Shown: positions 19,215 to 30,071, counted from the first letter of the stretch. The stretch: DNA of 39,477 bases from Psychrobacter sp. Pi2-1 (GCF_904846645.1 NZ_CAJHBO010000025.1:1-39477), one strand, 5' to 3'. Numbers and translations: made by a program. Notes: generated from the letters alone by a model not told the origin.

Positions 19215-19748
19215 TTAGCTTATAGGGGATATCAGCGACTGGGGTTTTTCTACAAACCCTGCGCGGCTATCTGGCACAATTTCAATCAAGTTAACCTGGG
19301 TCGGCGTGATTTCAACAATACGGCCGTCATTCAATCCAAGATAATCGCCTACTTTAACACTGGCAACCGAACCATCTGGACGTTGTATCAATGCATATCG
19401 CTGACCTTCGGGCGAAATCACCACACCTCGGAAGACCAATTGCGACAGTTCATACTGCTCAAGCGGTTCTTTGATTCTGTTGATATCTGGTCGTACACCA
19501 TCTATGGGAGTGGTCGGGCCTTGTACATTGACTAAACTCGGTGGTAAAAATGGACTACGCTGCGAGCTTGCGCTATAAACAAAATCCTCTACTAGCTCGG
19601 CTTTAGGCGGCGGCTCAATAGGCTGTGCAGGCTGATTACGGATATCGGTCATTGCCTGCTCTGCCATACCTATACGGTCACTACACCCTGTCATAGATAA
19701 AACAGCGACACTTAAAACTAATAGCATGGGCATTCTTTGGATATTCAT
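19215..19748 (-). CDS. pilP: Type IV pilus assembly lipoprotein PilP
   Basis: The 177-residue periplasmic lipoprotein links the PilM-N-O inner-membrane complex to PilQ. The signal ends in a lipobox MTGC with Cys22 as lipid site. A flexible Pro-rich linker is followed by the beta-sandwich homology domain, seen here from about residue 75: FRGVVISPEGQRYALIQ, VKVGDYLGLNDGRIVEI. Its start shares one base with the pilO stop (TAATG) and GGAGG lies just upstream inside pilO, so translation is probably coupled. Confidence 0.95.
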   Translation of the reverse strand: MNIQRMPMLLVLSVAVLSMTGCSDRIGMAEQAMTDIRNQPAQPIEPPPKAELVEDFVYSASSQRSPFLPPSLVNVQGPTTPIDGVRPDINRIKEPLEQYELSQLVFRGVVISPEGQRYALIQRPDGSVASVKVGDYLGLNDGRIVEITPTQVNLIEIVPDSRAGFVEKPQSLISPIS

Positions 19749-20467
19749 TAGTTGCCTCCTGCATTTGCATCAGTAGCAGCGGCTGCATCACCTTCAGGAG
19801 CCGCTTCTTTAGAGCGATAAGTCTTAGTTTGCAAGACTAGATTAAGCTCTGGCAAAACATCCAACGTAGGCTGTGGGTTGCTGACTTCAAAATCATGCAT
19901 CGTAATAATTCGAGGTAGCGCGGCCAGACCACTGATAAAGCTACCAAACTGATGGTATTCGCCTAAAGCTGCGATACGTATGGGCTGCTCAATAAAGAAT
20001 TCATTTTCAATTTCAGGCTCTACTGAAATATCTTGGAAACGGATATTGCTACCAACGCCCGTCATATTTATACCTTCTACCAATTCTGACACACGTGTAT
20101 CTTTCGGCAACTGATCTAACAAAGTATTAAATTCAGTTTCCATTTGGACAACTTGCGCTTGGTACGCTTTTAAATGACGTGCGCGAGATTCTTTTTCACG
20201 GTAGCTATCAAGTAAGGTTTGTTGTTGGCTTTCAGCCGCATTAATCTCGTCGATTTTGCTACTGATGGGTAATGCCCATGACAATGCTGCGATAAAAGTG
20301 ATGATAAGACCAATCACTGTCACCTTTACAGGTAATGGCCAACTGCCATAATTCTCTGAATCTAGCGACTCAAAACTACGGCGAAACTCATTTAAATCGA
20401 ATTGCTTTTTTGGCTTTAAAGCAGATTTTTTGGTTTTAGAGATGCTCTTTTTGCGGATAAGCTTCAT
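19748..20467 (-). CDS. pilO: Type IV pilus inner-membrane protein PilO
   Basis: The 239-residue bitopic protein pairs with PilN. A basic N-terminal cytoplasmic tail with many Lys is followed by a membrane helix at about 47-68, a coiled-coil (AAESQQQTLLDSYREKESRARHL, cut here only by my range, about 75-120) and a ferredoxin-like periplasmic domain. The Ala-rich C-terminal tail is not conserved in the family. It overlaps pilN by 4 bases (ATGA). Confidence 0.93.
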   Translation of the reverse strand: MKLIRKKSISKTKKSALKPKKQFDLNEFRRSFESLDSENYGSWPLPVKVTVIGLIITFIAALSWALPISSKIDEINAAESQQQTLLDSYREKESRARHLKAYQAQVVQMETEFNTLLDQLPKDTRVSELVEGINMTGVGSNIRFQDISVEPEIENEFFIEQPIRIAALGEYHQFGSFISGLAALPRIITMHDFEVSNPQPTLDVLPELNLVLQTKTYRSKEAAPEGDAAAATDANAGGN

Positions 20468-21117
20468 AACGCACCTCCTAGACCAGTATCGGTATCAGCA
20501 GCAGTCGGAGTTTCCGATTGTACTCTAGTCGTTACTACAAACTGTACGTAACTGTCTTCAGGATAAACGGGGCGCGGCTGCTCACCAGTATTAACCGTAT
20601 TGTTGAGGGCTGGAGCAGCCTCATAAGCGCTAATATTCTGCTGAATGTTACTCACTGCTGAGTTACCCATCCATTTACTGTTATCAAGGTTACGAATTAG
20701 ACTGGACACAATATTTGGATTGTCCGCCAAGCCTGTCAAAGTTAGCGTATCACCTTCACGTTTAAGGTTATTTAGATAAAGTGCTGGTGGAATAGCTTTA
20801 GCGAGATCATCCCATAAACGTACAGGCACAGGACGTCGCCCCTGCAAGTCTTGAATGACTTGCATGCGTGAAATAATGTCTTCACGGCGCTGCTCTAAAC
20901 TGTCAATCTCGGTCAATGCGGTGTCTAAGCGAGTGTTTTCTTGTTCGATCAATGCATTGGCATCAAGCTGTTCATCAAGCTCATTATTGAAATAACTCCA
21001 TGAAGCAAAAGCTGCCAATAGAGTCAGTAACGTCACCGCTACTATCAACGTCATAAACTCTTTGTTACGACGTTCACGCTCTTCTTGTCGCCAAGGTAAA
21101 AGGTTAATACGAGCCAT
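20464..21117 (-). CDS. pilN: Type IV pilus inner-membrane protein PilN
   Basis: Begins MARINLLPWRQEERERR; the INLLPWR motif is the short cytoplasmic segment known to dock into PilM. A single membrane helix (about 22-43), a coiled-coil to about residue 90 and a small periplasmic domain with LYLNNLKREGDTLTLTGLA follow. The 217 residues fit the family. Start overlaps the pilM stop by one base (TAATG), stop overlaps pilO. Confidence 0.95.
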   Translation of the reverse strand: MARINLLPWRQEERERRNKEFMTLIVAVTLLTLLAAFASWSYFNNELDEQLDANALIEQENTRLDTALTEIDSLEQRREDIISRMQVIQDLQGRRPVPVRLWDDLAKAIPPALYLNNLKREGDTLTLTGLADNPNIVSSLIRNLDNSKWMGNSAVSNIQQNISAYEAAPALNNTVNTGEQPRPVYPEDSYVQFVVTTRVQSETPTAADTDTGLGGAL

Positions 21118-22172
21118 TAGTCAAAGCTCCTTAACGCAAGACCGCATGCAGCCATTAAGCTTGGCGCATCAACTGCCAATTGCTCATTATCGATATTTGG
21201 TGCAATAGTCATATTGGTGAAAGGGTTGGCAACACTGACAGTCACACCCAGCTTTTGTTGTGCCATACCAGCGAGACCTGCAATAGAACTGCTGCCTCCT
21301 GCAAGCACTACATGATCGATACTGCTATATTGACTTGATGAAAAATAAAACTGTAAAGAGCGGGTGATTTGTTGAATGGTATTTTCTATGAAAGGGGTCA
21401 GTACTTCAGGATAGTAATCATCAGGTAAGGTACGTTCGCGTTTACTCAGTGTCGCTTCTTCTGCTGACAGGCCATATCGGTTTTGTATGGCCTCGGTCAG
21501 CTGAGCACCGCCAAATAACTGCTCACGACTATAAATAAACTCGCCATTCTTAGCGATATATAATGTGGTCTGATTGTGGCCGATATCCACCAACGCTACC
21601 AGTTCTGGTACATTTGGTAGGCTATCTACCATCAATCCAAACGCACGCTCGATCGCGTGAGATTCGATATCCATGACTTTCGTTTGTAGGCCACCAAAGG
21701 CTAAAGCATCGACACGTTGGTCGACGTTTTCTGAACGAGAAGCAGCAAGCAACACCTGAACCATATCCTCACTAACCAAAGACGGTCCTAATACTTCAAA
21801 ATCTAGATTGACGTCTTCTAATGGATAAGGCACGTATTGGTCGGCATCCAAACGTATTTGCGCCTCACGCTCTACATCGCTGAGTGTCATATCCATATCG
21901 ATGATTTTAGTAATCACTGCAGAGCCAGAAACAGCGGTCGCAGCATTGCTACCCGCGACTTGGCAGCGTCTTGCCAAGCTCGTTATAATATTACCGGCAG
22001 CTTCTGTATCTACTAGAATCTTATCGACCACGATACCTTCCGGTAGTCTTTCAATACCATAAGATTTTAGGTGGAACATGCCTTGCTGACGCTGTATGTC
22101 AACCAACTTTACTGAAGTGGCACAAATATCCACGCCAATCAAATGTCGACTTTTGGAAGTAAATAGCCTCAC
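21117..22172 (-). CDS. pilM: Type IV pilus assembly ATPase-like protein PilM
   Basis: The 351-residue actin/FtsA-like cytoplasmic protein binds the PilN tail. Nucleotide-site motifs are visible: IGVDICATSVKLVDI at the N-terminus, ALVDIGHNQTTLYI in the middle and VVLAGGSSSIAGLAG near the C-terminus. The start codon is GTG (22172), with AAGG about 10 bases upstream, a weak arrangement. First gene of pilMNOPQ, transcribed divergently from mrcA, the same arrangement as in Pseudomonas. Confidence 0.95.
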   Translation of the reverse strand: MRLFTSKSRHLIGVDICATSVKLVDIQRQQGMFHLKSYGIERLPEGIVVDKILVDTEAAGNIITSLARRCQVAGSNAATAVSGSAVITKIIDMDMTLSDVEREAQIRLDADQYVPYPLEDVNLDFEVLGPSLVSEDMVQVLLAASRSENVDQRVDALAFGGLQTKVMDIESHAIERAFGLMVDSLPNVPELVALVDIGHNQTTLYIAKNGEFIYSREQLFGGAQLTEAIQNRYGLSAEEATLSKRERTLPDDYYPEVLTPFIENTIQQITRSLQFYFSSSQYSSIDHVVLAGGSSSIAGLAGMAQQKLGVTVSVANPFTNMTIAPNIDNEQLAVDAPSLMAACGLALRSFD

Positions 22173-22365
22173 TAGCTCTATACCTTATATTAAGTGTACA
22201 ATCTGGTAGTTATTTGTAATAATTCAATACAATACTTTACTTAATTGATAGATTCAAGCATTTAAAAATATATTAAGGCCAACTTACACATTTATTATGA
22301 CCTGCCTATTTTGTTCAATGTATAATAATATTGTCTGCTACAAATTCTAACTAATAAGTCTTATT
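22173..22365. promoter_or_regulatory. Divergent pilM / mrcA promoter region
   Basis: This 193-base A+T-rich spacer must hold both promoters. On the plus strand TATAAT at 22321-22326 is a consensus -10 for mrcA, with only a weak -35 (TGACCT, 22298-22303) at 17 bases. No pilM promoter is clear. Confidence 0.45.
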
Positions 22366-25002
22366 ATGGCCAAAACAAATGCTACCGCTCGTCTCATTCG
22401 CTTTTTGGTGGGACTCTTTATCGCTTGCCTAGCATTGGCAGTTGTTCTAGCACTTGCTGTACCTATTGGTTTTTATGGGATGGCCATGTATCTATCGCCG
22501 ACCCTGCCTAGTACGCAAGAGATTAAGACAGCTAAATTAGAAATGCCATTACAGATTTATAGTAGTGATGATAAATTGATTGGCCAATATGGCAATCGTT
22601 TATCGTTACCAGTTAGTTTTGATGAAATTCCTGAAGATTTAACTCATGCTTTTTTAGCGGCCGAAGATGCTTCTTTCTTTCAGCATAGCGGAATTAGCAT
22701 TAAAGGTCTTGGTCGCGCTGTCACCGAAGCAGTCACTGATGACGATGGTCAAACCGGTGGCTCCACTATTACGATGCAGGTCGCTAAAAACTATTTTTTA
22801 AGTCCAGAACGTACTTTAAACCGCAAACTAACAGAGTTGTTTTTGGCGCGTAAGATCGAAGACGAATTGAGCAAAAATGATATTTTGACGTTATATGTCA
22901 ATAAAATCTATCTAGGCGAAGGCGCCTATGGCATTCGTGCTGCCGCTAAAAAATACTATAGTAAGTCATTAGACAACCTAACTATTGCTGAAATGGCGAT
23001 GTTAGCAGGCCTACCGAAAGCCCCTTCTAAATATAATCCTGTTGCCAATCCTAGCCGTGCACTGACTCGCCGCAACTGGATCGTTGGACGCATGCATGAG
23101 CTTGGCTATATTACTAAAGCTCAGTACGATGAAGCGGTCAACTCCCCTATAGGTATTAACCTATATAAAGAAAAGCTCGATGTAAATATGCCTTATTTGG
23201 CAGAAATGACGCGCGCTTCTTTGGTCGAACGTTACGGCGATCAAGTCATGCACGGTGGCTGGCGCGTACGTCTCACAGTAGATAGTAAAGCGCAAACAGA
23301 TGCCGAAGCAGCAGTAGTAACAGGATTGATTGCCTATGAGCATCGCCATGGTTGGCGCGGGGCTGAAGCAAATGATGAGCCTCTCGAAAACTTTCGACGT
23401 TACAGCAATATGTCTCCTGCCAAAGTGACTAAAGTCAATACTCGTAGTTTTGACGCAGTCCTACAATCTGGTGAAGAAGTGACCGTTAATTGGTCTGGTA
23501 TGAAGTGGGCACGTAAATATATTTCTGCTGACCGTATTGGTTATTACCCTAGCAATGCCAGTCAAGTCGTTAAGAAAAACGATATCGTTCGTGTGATACC
23601 TACTTCGAATGGCAACTGGCAATTAGGTCAAATACCTAAAATCCAAGGCAGTTTGGTTTCGTTGAATCCAGAGACTGGCGCTGTAAATGCATTGGTTGGT
23701 GGCTTTGATTTTAACCACAGTAAATTCAACCGCGCTCTACAAGGCTGGCGTCAACCTGGCTCAACCATTAAACCGCTTGTTTATACGGCCGCTTTAGAAA
23801 AGGGTTATCGCCCAGATACCATCGTGTTTGACCGAGCTATCCAAGTAGGTGATTGGAAACCCAAAAACTCTGATGAACGTTTCTTAGGTGATATCACTTT
23901 ACGTCGCGGTTTATATTTATCCCGTAACCTCGTATCTATTCGCTTGTTGCAAGCGATCGGTATCTCAAGTACGCGCAACCTATTAGATGAATTCGGTCTT
24001 GATAAAGAAAAGCTGCCGACAACCTTGTCATTAGCACTTGGAGCAGGACAAGCCACACCATTACAAATGGCAACGGCTTACTCAACTTTCGCGAATGGTG
24101 GTCATCGTGTCCAACCTTACTTTATTGAACAAATTTACAATTATAAAAACGAGCTGTTGTTTCAGGCAAATCCACGTCAAGCATGTGCACTATGCTTTAA
24201 CGAAAAACTTGAGAAGGTTAATAGCAGCTTAGTTGAAGAGTATGAGAAGTCAATTGAAGCGCTTGATGATAGCAGTAATGAAATAACTACCGATAATTCA
24301 TCATTAGAAGGTAATGATGATAGCGAAACAACAGATAAAGAGCTTGATTTAAAGGTATATAACGCAGGTCCACAATCAGACCGTCTAAAAGCGCCTGCCG
24401 TACAATATGTGAGAGCCAAACAAGCACCGCGTATACTGCAACCGAGAGTCGCTTTTGAGATGGCAGATATACTACGCGATGTAGTCCAACGCGGTACAGC
24501 AGTAAGAGCGAAGGCATTAGGTCGCAATGATATCGGTGGCAAAACTGGTACCACCAATCAGGCCAAAGATGCATGGTTTGCAGGATTTCATCCTACCAAT
24601 GCGACAGTAGTATGGATGGGATTTGACCAACCATCTACTATGGGCCGCCGTGAATATGGTGGTGTGGCAGCGCTGCCAGTCTGGATGGACTTTATGAAAG
24701 CTCAGTTGAAAGACACGCCAAGCCAGTGGGTATCCATCAATAATCGCTCAAAATCCAGAAAGCAACAGCAAGATATCATAGAGATGACTGATGATGGCAT
24801 CCTAGTTAACGATGCCTCCAATAAATCAGCAAAACCAGTCAAAACTCAAACTCAGCAGCGTAAGCCTTCGGTTCCAGAGCCTACTGAAGATACCAGCACT
24901 CCACCATCAACGAAACCAAGCAGCAACCGTAGCGATGACAGTGTACCGGAAAATCCATTAACAGTGACACCCGTTGAAAATATGCCTCCGATGCCAGAGT
25001 AA
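22366..25002 (+). CDS. mrcA: Penicillin-binding protein 1A, bifunctional peptidoglycan synthase
   Basis: Also called ponA. The 878-residue class A PBP polymerises lipid II and cross-links peptides in the periplasm. A membrane helix at about 12-35 is followed by the GT51 glycosyltransferase domain: AAEDASFFQH with catalytic Glu100, GGSTITMQVAKN, KIYLGEGAYGI and MLAGLPKAPSKYNP. An OB-like insert follows. The transpeptidase carries SxxK as STIK (Ser466), SxN as SRN (519-521) and KTGT (Lys726). The last ~90 residues are a disordered Ser/Pro/Lys/Gln-rich tail, and a further acidic Ser/Glu/Asp-rich insert lies around 625-665, before the KTG motif. ATG start; no strong Shine-Dalgarno. Both enzymatic sites are complete. 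Confidence 0.97.
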   Translation: MAKTNATARLIRFLVGLFIACLALAVVLALAVPIGFYGMAMYLSPTLPSTQEIKTAKLEMPLQIYSSDDKLIGQYGNRLSLPVSFDEIPEDLTHAFLAAEDASFFQHSGISIKGLGRAVTEAVTDDDGQTGGSTITMQVAKNYFLSPERTLNRKLTELFLARKIEDELSKNDILTLYVNKIYLGEGAYGIRAAAKKYYSKSLDNLTIAEMAMLAGLPKAPSKYNPVANPSRALTRRNWIVGRMHELGYITKAQYDEAVNSPIGINLYKEKLDVNMPYLAEMTRASLVERYGDQVMHGGWRVRLTVDSKAQTDAEAAVVTGLIAYEHRHGWRGAEANDEPLENFRRYSNMSPAKVTKVNTRSFDAVLQSGEEVTVNWSGMKWARKYISADRIGYYPSNASQVVKKNDIVRVIPTSNGNWQLGQIPKIQGSLVSLNPETGAVNALVGGFDFNHSKFNRALQGWRQPGSTIKPLVYTAALEKGYRPDTIVFDRAIQVGDWKPKNSDERFLGDITLRRGLYLSRNLVSIRLLQAIGISSTRNLLDEFGLDKEKLPTTLSLALGAGQATPLQMATAYSTFANGGHRVQPYFIEQIYNYKNELLFQANPRQACALCFNEKLEKVNSSLVEEYEKSIEALDDSSNEITTDNSSLEGNDDSETTDKELDLKVYNAGPQSDRLKAPAVQYVRAKQAPRILQPRVAFEMADILRDVVQRGTAVRAKALGRNDIGGKTGTTNQAKDAWFAGFHPTNATVVWMGFDQPSTMGRREYGGVAALPVWMDFMKAQLKDTPSQWVSINNRSKSRKQQQDIIEMTDDGILVNDASNKSAKPVKTQTQQRKPSVPEPTEDTSTPPSTKPSSNRSDDSVPENPLTVTPVENMPPMPE

Positions 25003-25029
25003 CAAACGAGACTATTCTTAACTAATAAG

Positions 25030-25067
25030 AAAAAGGCTTATTCAGTAATGACTGAATAAGCCTTTTT
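25030..25067. terminator. Terminator of mrcA
   Basis: A perfect 17-bp stem (AAAAAGGCTTATTCAGT and its complement) with a 4-base loop and T-run on either strand. It also serves the minus-strand gene ending at 25163. Confidence 0.9.
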
Positions 25068-25162
25068 CATGCGCTGTAGACTATGGGCTACCCTACTTAA
25101 TCATACTTTCAAGTGGTTCAATAAATAGCTATCAAAAAATAAATCTTCTAGTTTACTTCCTA

Positions 25163-25687
25163 TTAGAACTCGACCATACCTGCACGCAGTTGTTCAATCA
25201 GCTCCAAAAGCTGATTGCGCCATTCTCGTATTGTGGTCTCATCAGGCAGCCATTGATTGGATAAAGTGACAACATTGACAATCAAGTCTGGCGACGCTGA
25301 ATGACTGCTTAGCGCTTCATCGACGATAGTATCTGGCGGTACCGCATAAAGACAACGCTGATAAGCACGCTCTATATTGGCGATAAAACCTTGCTGTTGC
25401 AGTTGCTGCAGACGCTGAATTTCAGGAGATACTTGGGTACGCTCGCTCAGTGCTTGCTCAATATCGAGCAAAGTTGGCGCCGTCATATTTAAGCTATAGA
25501 AATGACCCAACTCCTGAATAAATGCCAGTAAAGCACCATGTAAATGGAAAATAGCAGTCTCACAATGTGCTTGGTATAACTGCTTGTCATTGGTACTTCC
25601 TGCAGATTGGCAAGATAAACGACAGAAATATAACTTTTGATTGGTTCGATCTGCTTGATATTTGGCGACGCGAGTTTTACCTGCCAT
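25163..25687 (-). CDS. Conserved hypothetical protein (DUF6586-like)
   Basis: The 174-residue protein is probably soluble and cytoplasmic: no signal peptide and no membrane segment. The N-terminal ADRTNQKLYFCRL stretch and mainly helical, Gln/Leu-rich pattern recall the gammaproteobacterial DUF6586 family, but this is from memory and not verified. A Gln-rich helix (RLQQLQQQGF) and a C-terminal helix WRNQLLELIEQLRAG suggest helical packing or oligomerisation. AAGGA is about 11 bases before the ATG. It lies between the rpoC terminator and the mrcA terminator as a single-gene unit. Function unknown. Confidence 0.6.
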   Translation of the reverse strand: MAGKTRVAKYQADRTNQKLYFCRLSCQSAGSTNDKQLYQAHCETAIFHLHGALLAFIQELGHFYSLNMTAPTLLDIEQALSERTQVSPEIQRLQQLQQQGFIANIERAYQRCLYAVPPDTIVDEALSSHSASPDLIVNVVTLSNQWLPDETTIREWRNQLLELIEQLRAGMVEF

Positions 25688-25787
25688 TTGCTAATTATCC
25701 TTTTATGAATAGTGAATTAGAGCGTATTTCCAGTGTACTATTTTTTTAGATAATAGCACCATGCCTTTCTCAGTTTTTTATACGCAC

Positions 25788-25818
25788 AAAAAAGCCAGCA
25801 ACTTAGGCTGGCTTTTTT
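25788..25818 (-). terminator. Terminator of the rpoBC transcript
   Basis: AAAAAAGCCAGC pairs perfectly with GCTGGCTTTTTT around a 7-base loop, 36 bases beyond the rpoC stop. It separates rpoC from the hypothetical gene downstream. Confidence 0.9.
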
Positions 25819-25853
25819 ATCAAATTAAGAATGAATCAAAATACTTAATGCGA

Positions 25854-28800
25854 TTAATTATCTTGATTTAACTCTTGAGCAAATGCTTCGTCGAAGCTTG
25901 CAAAGTCTTTGCTATCAGTGCTTGCAGTCATATCAAACGCTGCATTCAAATCTTTATCTTGTAGCTTCTGATCTGCTTTTTCTTTGCGTGCTTTATGATA
26001 AGCAAGACCAGTACCTGCAGGAATCAAGCGACCAACAACCACGTTTTCTTTCAGACCACGTAGCTCATCCACTTTACCAGTCACAGCAGCCGCAGTTAGT
26101 ACACGGGTTGTTTCCTGGAAAGAAGCCGCTGAGATAAAGCTTTCAGTTGCTAGACTTGCTTTGGTGATACCTAGTAATTGACGCTCAAACTGTACTGGGA
26201 ATTTATCTTCCGCTTCTAGCTTCGCATTCAATGCTTTGATATCTGCATACTCTACCTGATCACCTTTGAAGTGACTTGAGTCGCCGCCGTCAGTGATTTC
26301 AACTTTACGCAGCATCTGACGAATGATAACTTCGATGTGCTTGTCGTTGATTTTTACACCCTGCAAGCGATAAACGTCCTGTACTTCGTTGACGATGTAA
26401 TCAGCAAGTGCTGTCTGACCCTTCAAACGCAAGATATCATGTGGGTTCTGTGGACCATCAGCGATCACTTCACCACGTGCTACCGTCTCGTTTTCAAAGA
26501 CGTTGATTTGACGCCATTTCGGGATTAGCTCTTCATGTACTTCGCCATCTTCATTAGTAATAATGAAGCGGTTCTTACCTTTGGTCTCTTTACCAAAGCT
26601 TACCACACCAGTCATTTCTGCCATGATGGCGTGATCTTTTGGACGACGTGCTTCGAACAAGTCAGCAACACGTGGTAGACCACCGGTAATATCTTTCGTA
26701 CCAGAAGACGCTTGTGGTACACGGCCTAGAATCGAACCTGCTGCTACTTTTTCACCATCGCTTACGCGGATGATAGTTTCAGCTGGTAAGAAGTAAACTA
26801 CTTCTTTGCCTTCGTCAGTGTTCAAGATAATCGCAGGACGTAAGTCTTTTGCTGAGCTTGAACGGTCACGAGTAGCTAGAATCTCAAATGAGCTCATACC
26901 AGTCGCATCATCAACTTTTACTGTTGCAGTCATACCATCAGTGATGTCACTGAAGCGTGCTGTACCAGCAAATTCTGTAATGATTGGATGCGTATGCGGA
27001 TCCCACTTAGCGATAGTTTGACCGCCTTCAACTTGTTCTTCGTCTTTCACAAGTACGCTTGAACCGTACGGTACTTTATAGCGCTCACGCTCACGGCCAA
27101 GCTCATCGGTCAATGCGATTTCGGCTGAACGCGATACGATGACTAAGTGACCATCGGTATGCTGTACTGTTTTCATGTTTTCAAAGTGCGCTTGACCAGC
27201 ATTACGTACAGAGATGCTGTTGTCTACAGAGGCTGAACTCGCTGCCCCGCCCACGTGGAACGTACGCATGGTTAACTGAGTACCCGGCTCACCGATAGAC
27301 TGAGCGGCCATAACACCGACTGATTCGCCGATATTCACTTTATGACCACGTGCAAGGTCACGACCATAACACTGTGAACATACGCCATGTTCGATATCAC
27401 ACGTAATTACTGAACGTACCCAGATATCATCGATTGCGTTGTTATCAAGGACGTTAACCCAGTACTCATCGATCAATGTACCAGCTGGAATCAATACTTT
27501 ATCAGCATCATCATTGTAAGTAACGTCACGAGCAGTCACACGACCCAGTACTAGCTCACCTAGCTTCTCAATGATTTCACCACCTTGGATATGTGGTTTC
27601 ATGAGTAGGCCTTCTTCAGTACCACAGTCATCGCTAGTGATCACCAAATCTTGTGCCACATCAACTAGACGACGAGTTAGGTAACCCGAGTTAGCCGTTT
27701 TCAATGCCGTATCCGCTAGACCTTTACGTGCACCGTGAGTTGAGATGAAGTACTGTAGTACGGTCAAACCTTCACGGAAGTTGGCTTTAATCGGCGTCTC
27801 AATGATTGAGCCATCTGGTTTCGCCATCAAACCACGCATACCAGCCAACTGACGAATCTGCGCCGCACTACCACGAGCACCAGAATCTGACATGATAAAG
27901 ATCGAGTTGAATGACTTCTGCTCGTCTTCTTCACCTTTTGCGTTGATAACTTTATCTGTTGCCAAGTTGTCCATCATCGCTTTAGCGACTTTGTCGTTGG
28001 TACGTGACCAGATATCAACTACTTTGTTATAGCGCTCACCAGCAGTTACGAAACCTTGCTCGAACTGATCTTCGATTTCGCGAACTTCGCCTTCTGCCAC
28101 TTCGATGATTTGCTTCTTAAGTGGTGGAATGACCATGTCGTCGATACCGATAGACACGCCAGATAGCGTTGCTTGAGCAAAACCAAGATACATCAATTGG
28201 TCAGCAAACATAACACTTTCTTTTACGCCGACTTTACGATAGCAAGAGTTAATCAAACGAGAGATATTTTTCTTCGTCATCTCTTGGTTACACTCATCAA
28301 ACGTCATACCTTTAGGCATGATGTTCCAGATAAGTAGACGACCAGCAACCGTATCTTTGATACTGATTTCTTTGGTCTCGTTACCGTCTTCGTCAATTTG
28401 CGTCTCAGTAACACGCACTTTGATTTTGGCGTTTACATGTAGATCGTTTGAACCAATTGCACGCAATGCTTCATTAACGGTCGCAAAAATCATGCTCTCG
28501 CCTTTGGCATTGATAGACGAGCGACTGATGTAATATAGACCTAGTACAACATCCTGAGATGGTACGATGATCGGATCACCGTTCGCAGGTGACAAGATGT
28601 TATTAGTAGACATCATCAAGGCACGTGATTCAAGCTGTGCTTCAAGCGTCAATGGCACGTGAACGGCCATTTGGTCACCATCGAAATCGGCGTTGAATGC
28701 AGTACAAACAAGCGGGTGCAACTGGATTGCTTTACCTTCGATCAATACTGGCTCAAATGCCTGTAAACCCAAACGGTGAAGGGTTGGCGCACGGTTAAGA

Positions 28801-30071
28801 AGTACTGGATGCTCACGGATAACCATGGCCAGCATATCCCACACTTGTGGCTCTTCACGCTCTACCATCTTTTTGGCAGCTTTAATCGTAGTCGCTAAAC
28901 CATGAGACAATAGTTTGTTATAAGTAAATGGCTTGAATAATTCTAGTGCCATTTTCTTAGGTAGGCCACACTGATGTAGACGTAGTGTCGGACCTACAAC
29001 GATAACCGAACGACCAGAATAATCGACACGCTTACCAAGTAGGTTCTGACGGAAACGACCTTGCTTACCTTTGATCATATCAGCCAAAGATTTCAATGGA
29101 CGCTTGTTACTACCAGTGATGGCACGACCGCGACGACCGTTATCAAGCAACGCATCCACTGACTCTTGCAACATACGTTTTTCGTTACGTACGATGATAT
29201 CAGGCGCGCTTAGCTCAAGCAGACGCTTAAGACGGTTGTTACGGTTGATCACACGGCGATATAGATCGTTTAGATCTGATGTCGCAAAACGACCACCTTC
29301 TAGCGGTACTAGTGGGCGCAAATCTGGTGGTAGTACTGGCAAGATGTTCATTACCATCCACTCAGGTTTGTTATTAGAATCACGGAATGCTTCTAATAAT
29401 TTAAGACGCTTAGACATCTTCTTAAGCTTGGTCTCAGAACCTGTCTGCGGAATCGCTTCACGCAGCTCATCAATCTCAAGATCCATATCGATATCTTTCA
29501 ATAGATCTTGGACAGCCTCAGCACCCATCTTGGCAGTGAATTCATCACCGAACTCTTCAAGCGCTTTGTAATAATCTTCATCATCAAGCAACTGATACTT
29601 TTCTAAGCTAGTTAGACCAGGCTCAGTAACGATGTAGCTTTCAAAATATAGAACGCGCTCGATATCACGTAGCGTCATGTCTAGCAATAGACCGATGCGG
29701 CTTGGTAATGATTTTAGGAACCAAATATGCGCCACAGGACTGGCTAGGTCGATATGACCCATGCGATCACGACGGACTTTAGCAGTGGTAACTTCAACAC
29801 CACATTTTTCACAGATAACGCCTTGGAACTTACGGCGCTTATATTTACCACATAAACATTCGAAGTCTTTTACTGGGCCAAAGATTTTGGCACAAAAAAG
29901 ACCGTCACGCTCAGGCTTGAACGTGCGATAGTTGATGGTTTCAGGCTTTTTTACTTCGCCGTGCGACCATGACTTGATGACGTCAGGTGAGGCTAAAGTA
30001 ATTTGAATGCTATCAAACTCTTGGTTACCGTTGCCGGTAGGGCTTTGCATGATATCGAGTAAATCTTTCAA
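25854..30071 (-). CDS. rpoC: RNA polymerase subunit beta'
   Basis: The 1405-residue beta' subunit. The start is TTG at 30071 with GGAG 7 bases upstream; the resulting MKDLLDIM N-terminus matches known relatives. The N-terminal zinc site [19 protein letters not shown] is near 70-88. The catalytic [12 protein letters not shown] binds Mg2+ through Asp462, Asp464 and Asp466. The trigger-loop region has MTRTFHVGG-like [11 protein letters not shown], and the second zinc site lies in [15 protein letters not shown]. It follows rpoB by 151 bases and ends with an Asp/Gln-rich tail. No sign of insertion or damage. Confidence 0.98.
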   Translation of the reverse strand: MKDLLDIMQSPTGNGNQEFDSIQITLASPDVIKSWSHGEVKKPETINYRTFKPERDGLFCAKIFGPVKDFECLCGKYKRRKFQGVICEKCGVEVTTAKVRRDRMGHIDLASPVAHIWFLKSLPSRIGLLLDMTLRDIERVLYFESYIVTEPGLTSLEKYQLLDDEDYYKALEEFGDEFTAKMGAEAVQDLLKDIDMDLEIDELREAIPQTGSETKLKKMSKRLKLLEAFRDSNNKPEWMVMNILPVLPPDLRPLVPLEGGRFATSDLNDLYRRVINRNNRLKRLLELSAPDIIVRNEKRMLQESVDALLDNGRRGRAITGSNKRPLKSLADMIKGKQGRFRQNLLGKRVDYSGRSVIVVGPTLRLHQCGLPKKMALELFKPFTYNKLLSHGLATTIKAAKKMVEREEPQVWDMLAMVIREHPVLLNRAPTLHRLGLQAFEPVLIEGKAIQLHPLVCTAFNADFDGDQMAVHVPLTLEAQLESRALMMSTNNILSPANGDPIIVPSQDVVLGLYYISRSSINAKGESMIFATVNEALRAIGSNDLHVNAKIKVRVTETQIDEDGNETKEISIKDTVAGRLLIWNIMPKGMTFDECNQEMTKKNISRLINSCYRKVGVKESVMFADQLMYLGFAQATLSGVSIGIDDMVIPPLKKQIIEVAEGEVREIEDQFEQGFVTAGERYNKVVDIWSRTNDKVAKAMMDNLATDKVINAKGEEDEQKSFNSIFIMSDSGARGSAAQIRQLAGMRGLMAKPDGSIIETPIKANFREGLTVLQYFISTHGARKGLADTALKTANSGYLTRRLVDVAQDLVITSDDCGTEEGLLMKPHIQGGEIIEKLGELVLGRVTARDVTYNDDADKVLIPAGTLIDEYWVNVLDNNAIDDIWVRSVITCDIEHGVCSQCYGRDLARGHKVNIGESVGVMAAQSIGEPGTQLTMRTFHVGGAASSASVDNSISVRNAGQAHFENMKTVQHTDGHLVIVSRSAEIALTDELGRERERYKVPYGSSVLVKDEEQVEGGQTIAKWDPHTHPIITEFAGTARFSDITDGMTATVKVDDATGMSSFEILATRDRSSSAKDLRPAIILNTDEGKEVVYFLPAETIIRVSDGEKVAAGSILGRVPQASSGTKDITGGLPRVADLFEARRPKDHAIMAEMTGVVSFGKETKGKNRFIITNEDGEVHEELIPKWRQINVFENETVARGEVIADGPQNPHDILRLKGQTALADYIVNEVQDVYRLQGVKINDKHIEVIIRQMLRKVEITDGGDSSHFKGDQVEYADIKALNAKLEAEDKFPVQFERQLLGITKASLATESFISAASFQETTRVLTAAAVTGKVDELRGLKENVVVGRLIPAGTGLAYHKARKEKADQKLQDKDLNAAFDMTASTDSKDFASFDEAFAQELNQDN

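Noticed and set aside
16836..25002. Pilus, shikimate and PBP1A cluster as a novel functional system
   Set aside because: The same gene order is well known in other gammaproteobacteria, so the grouping is not new.
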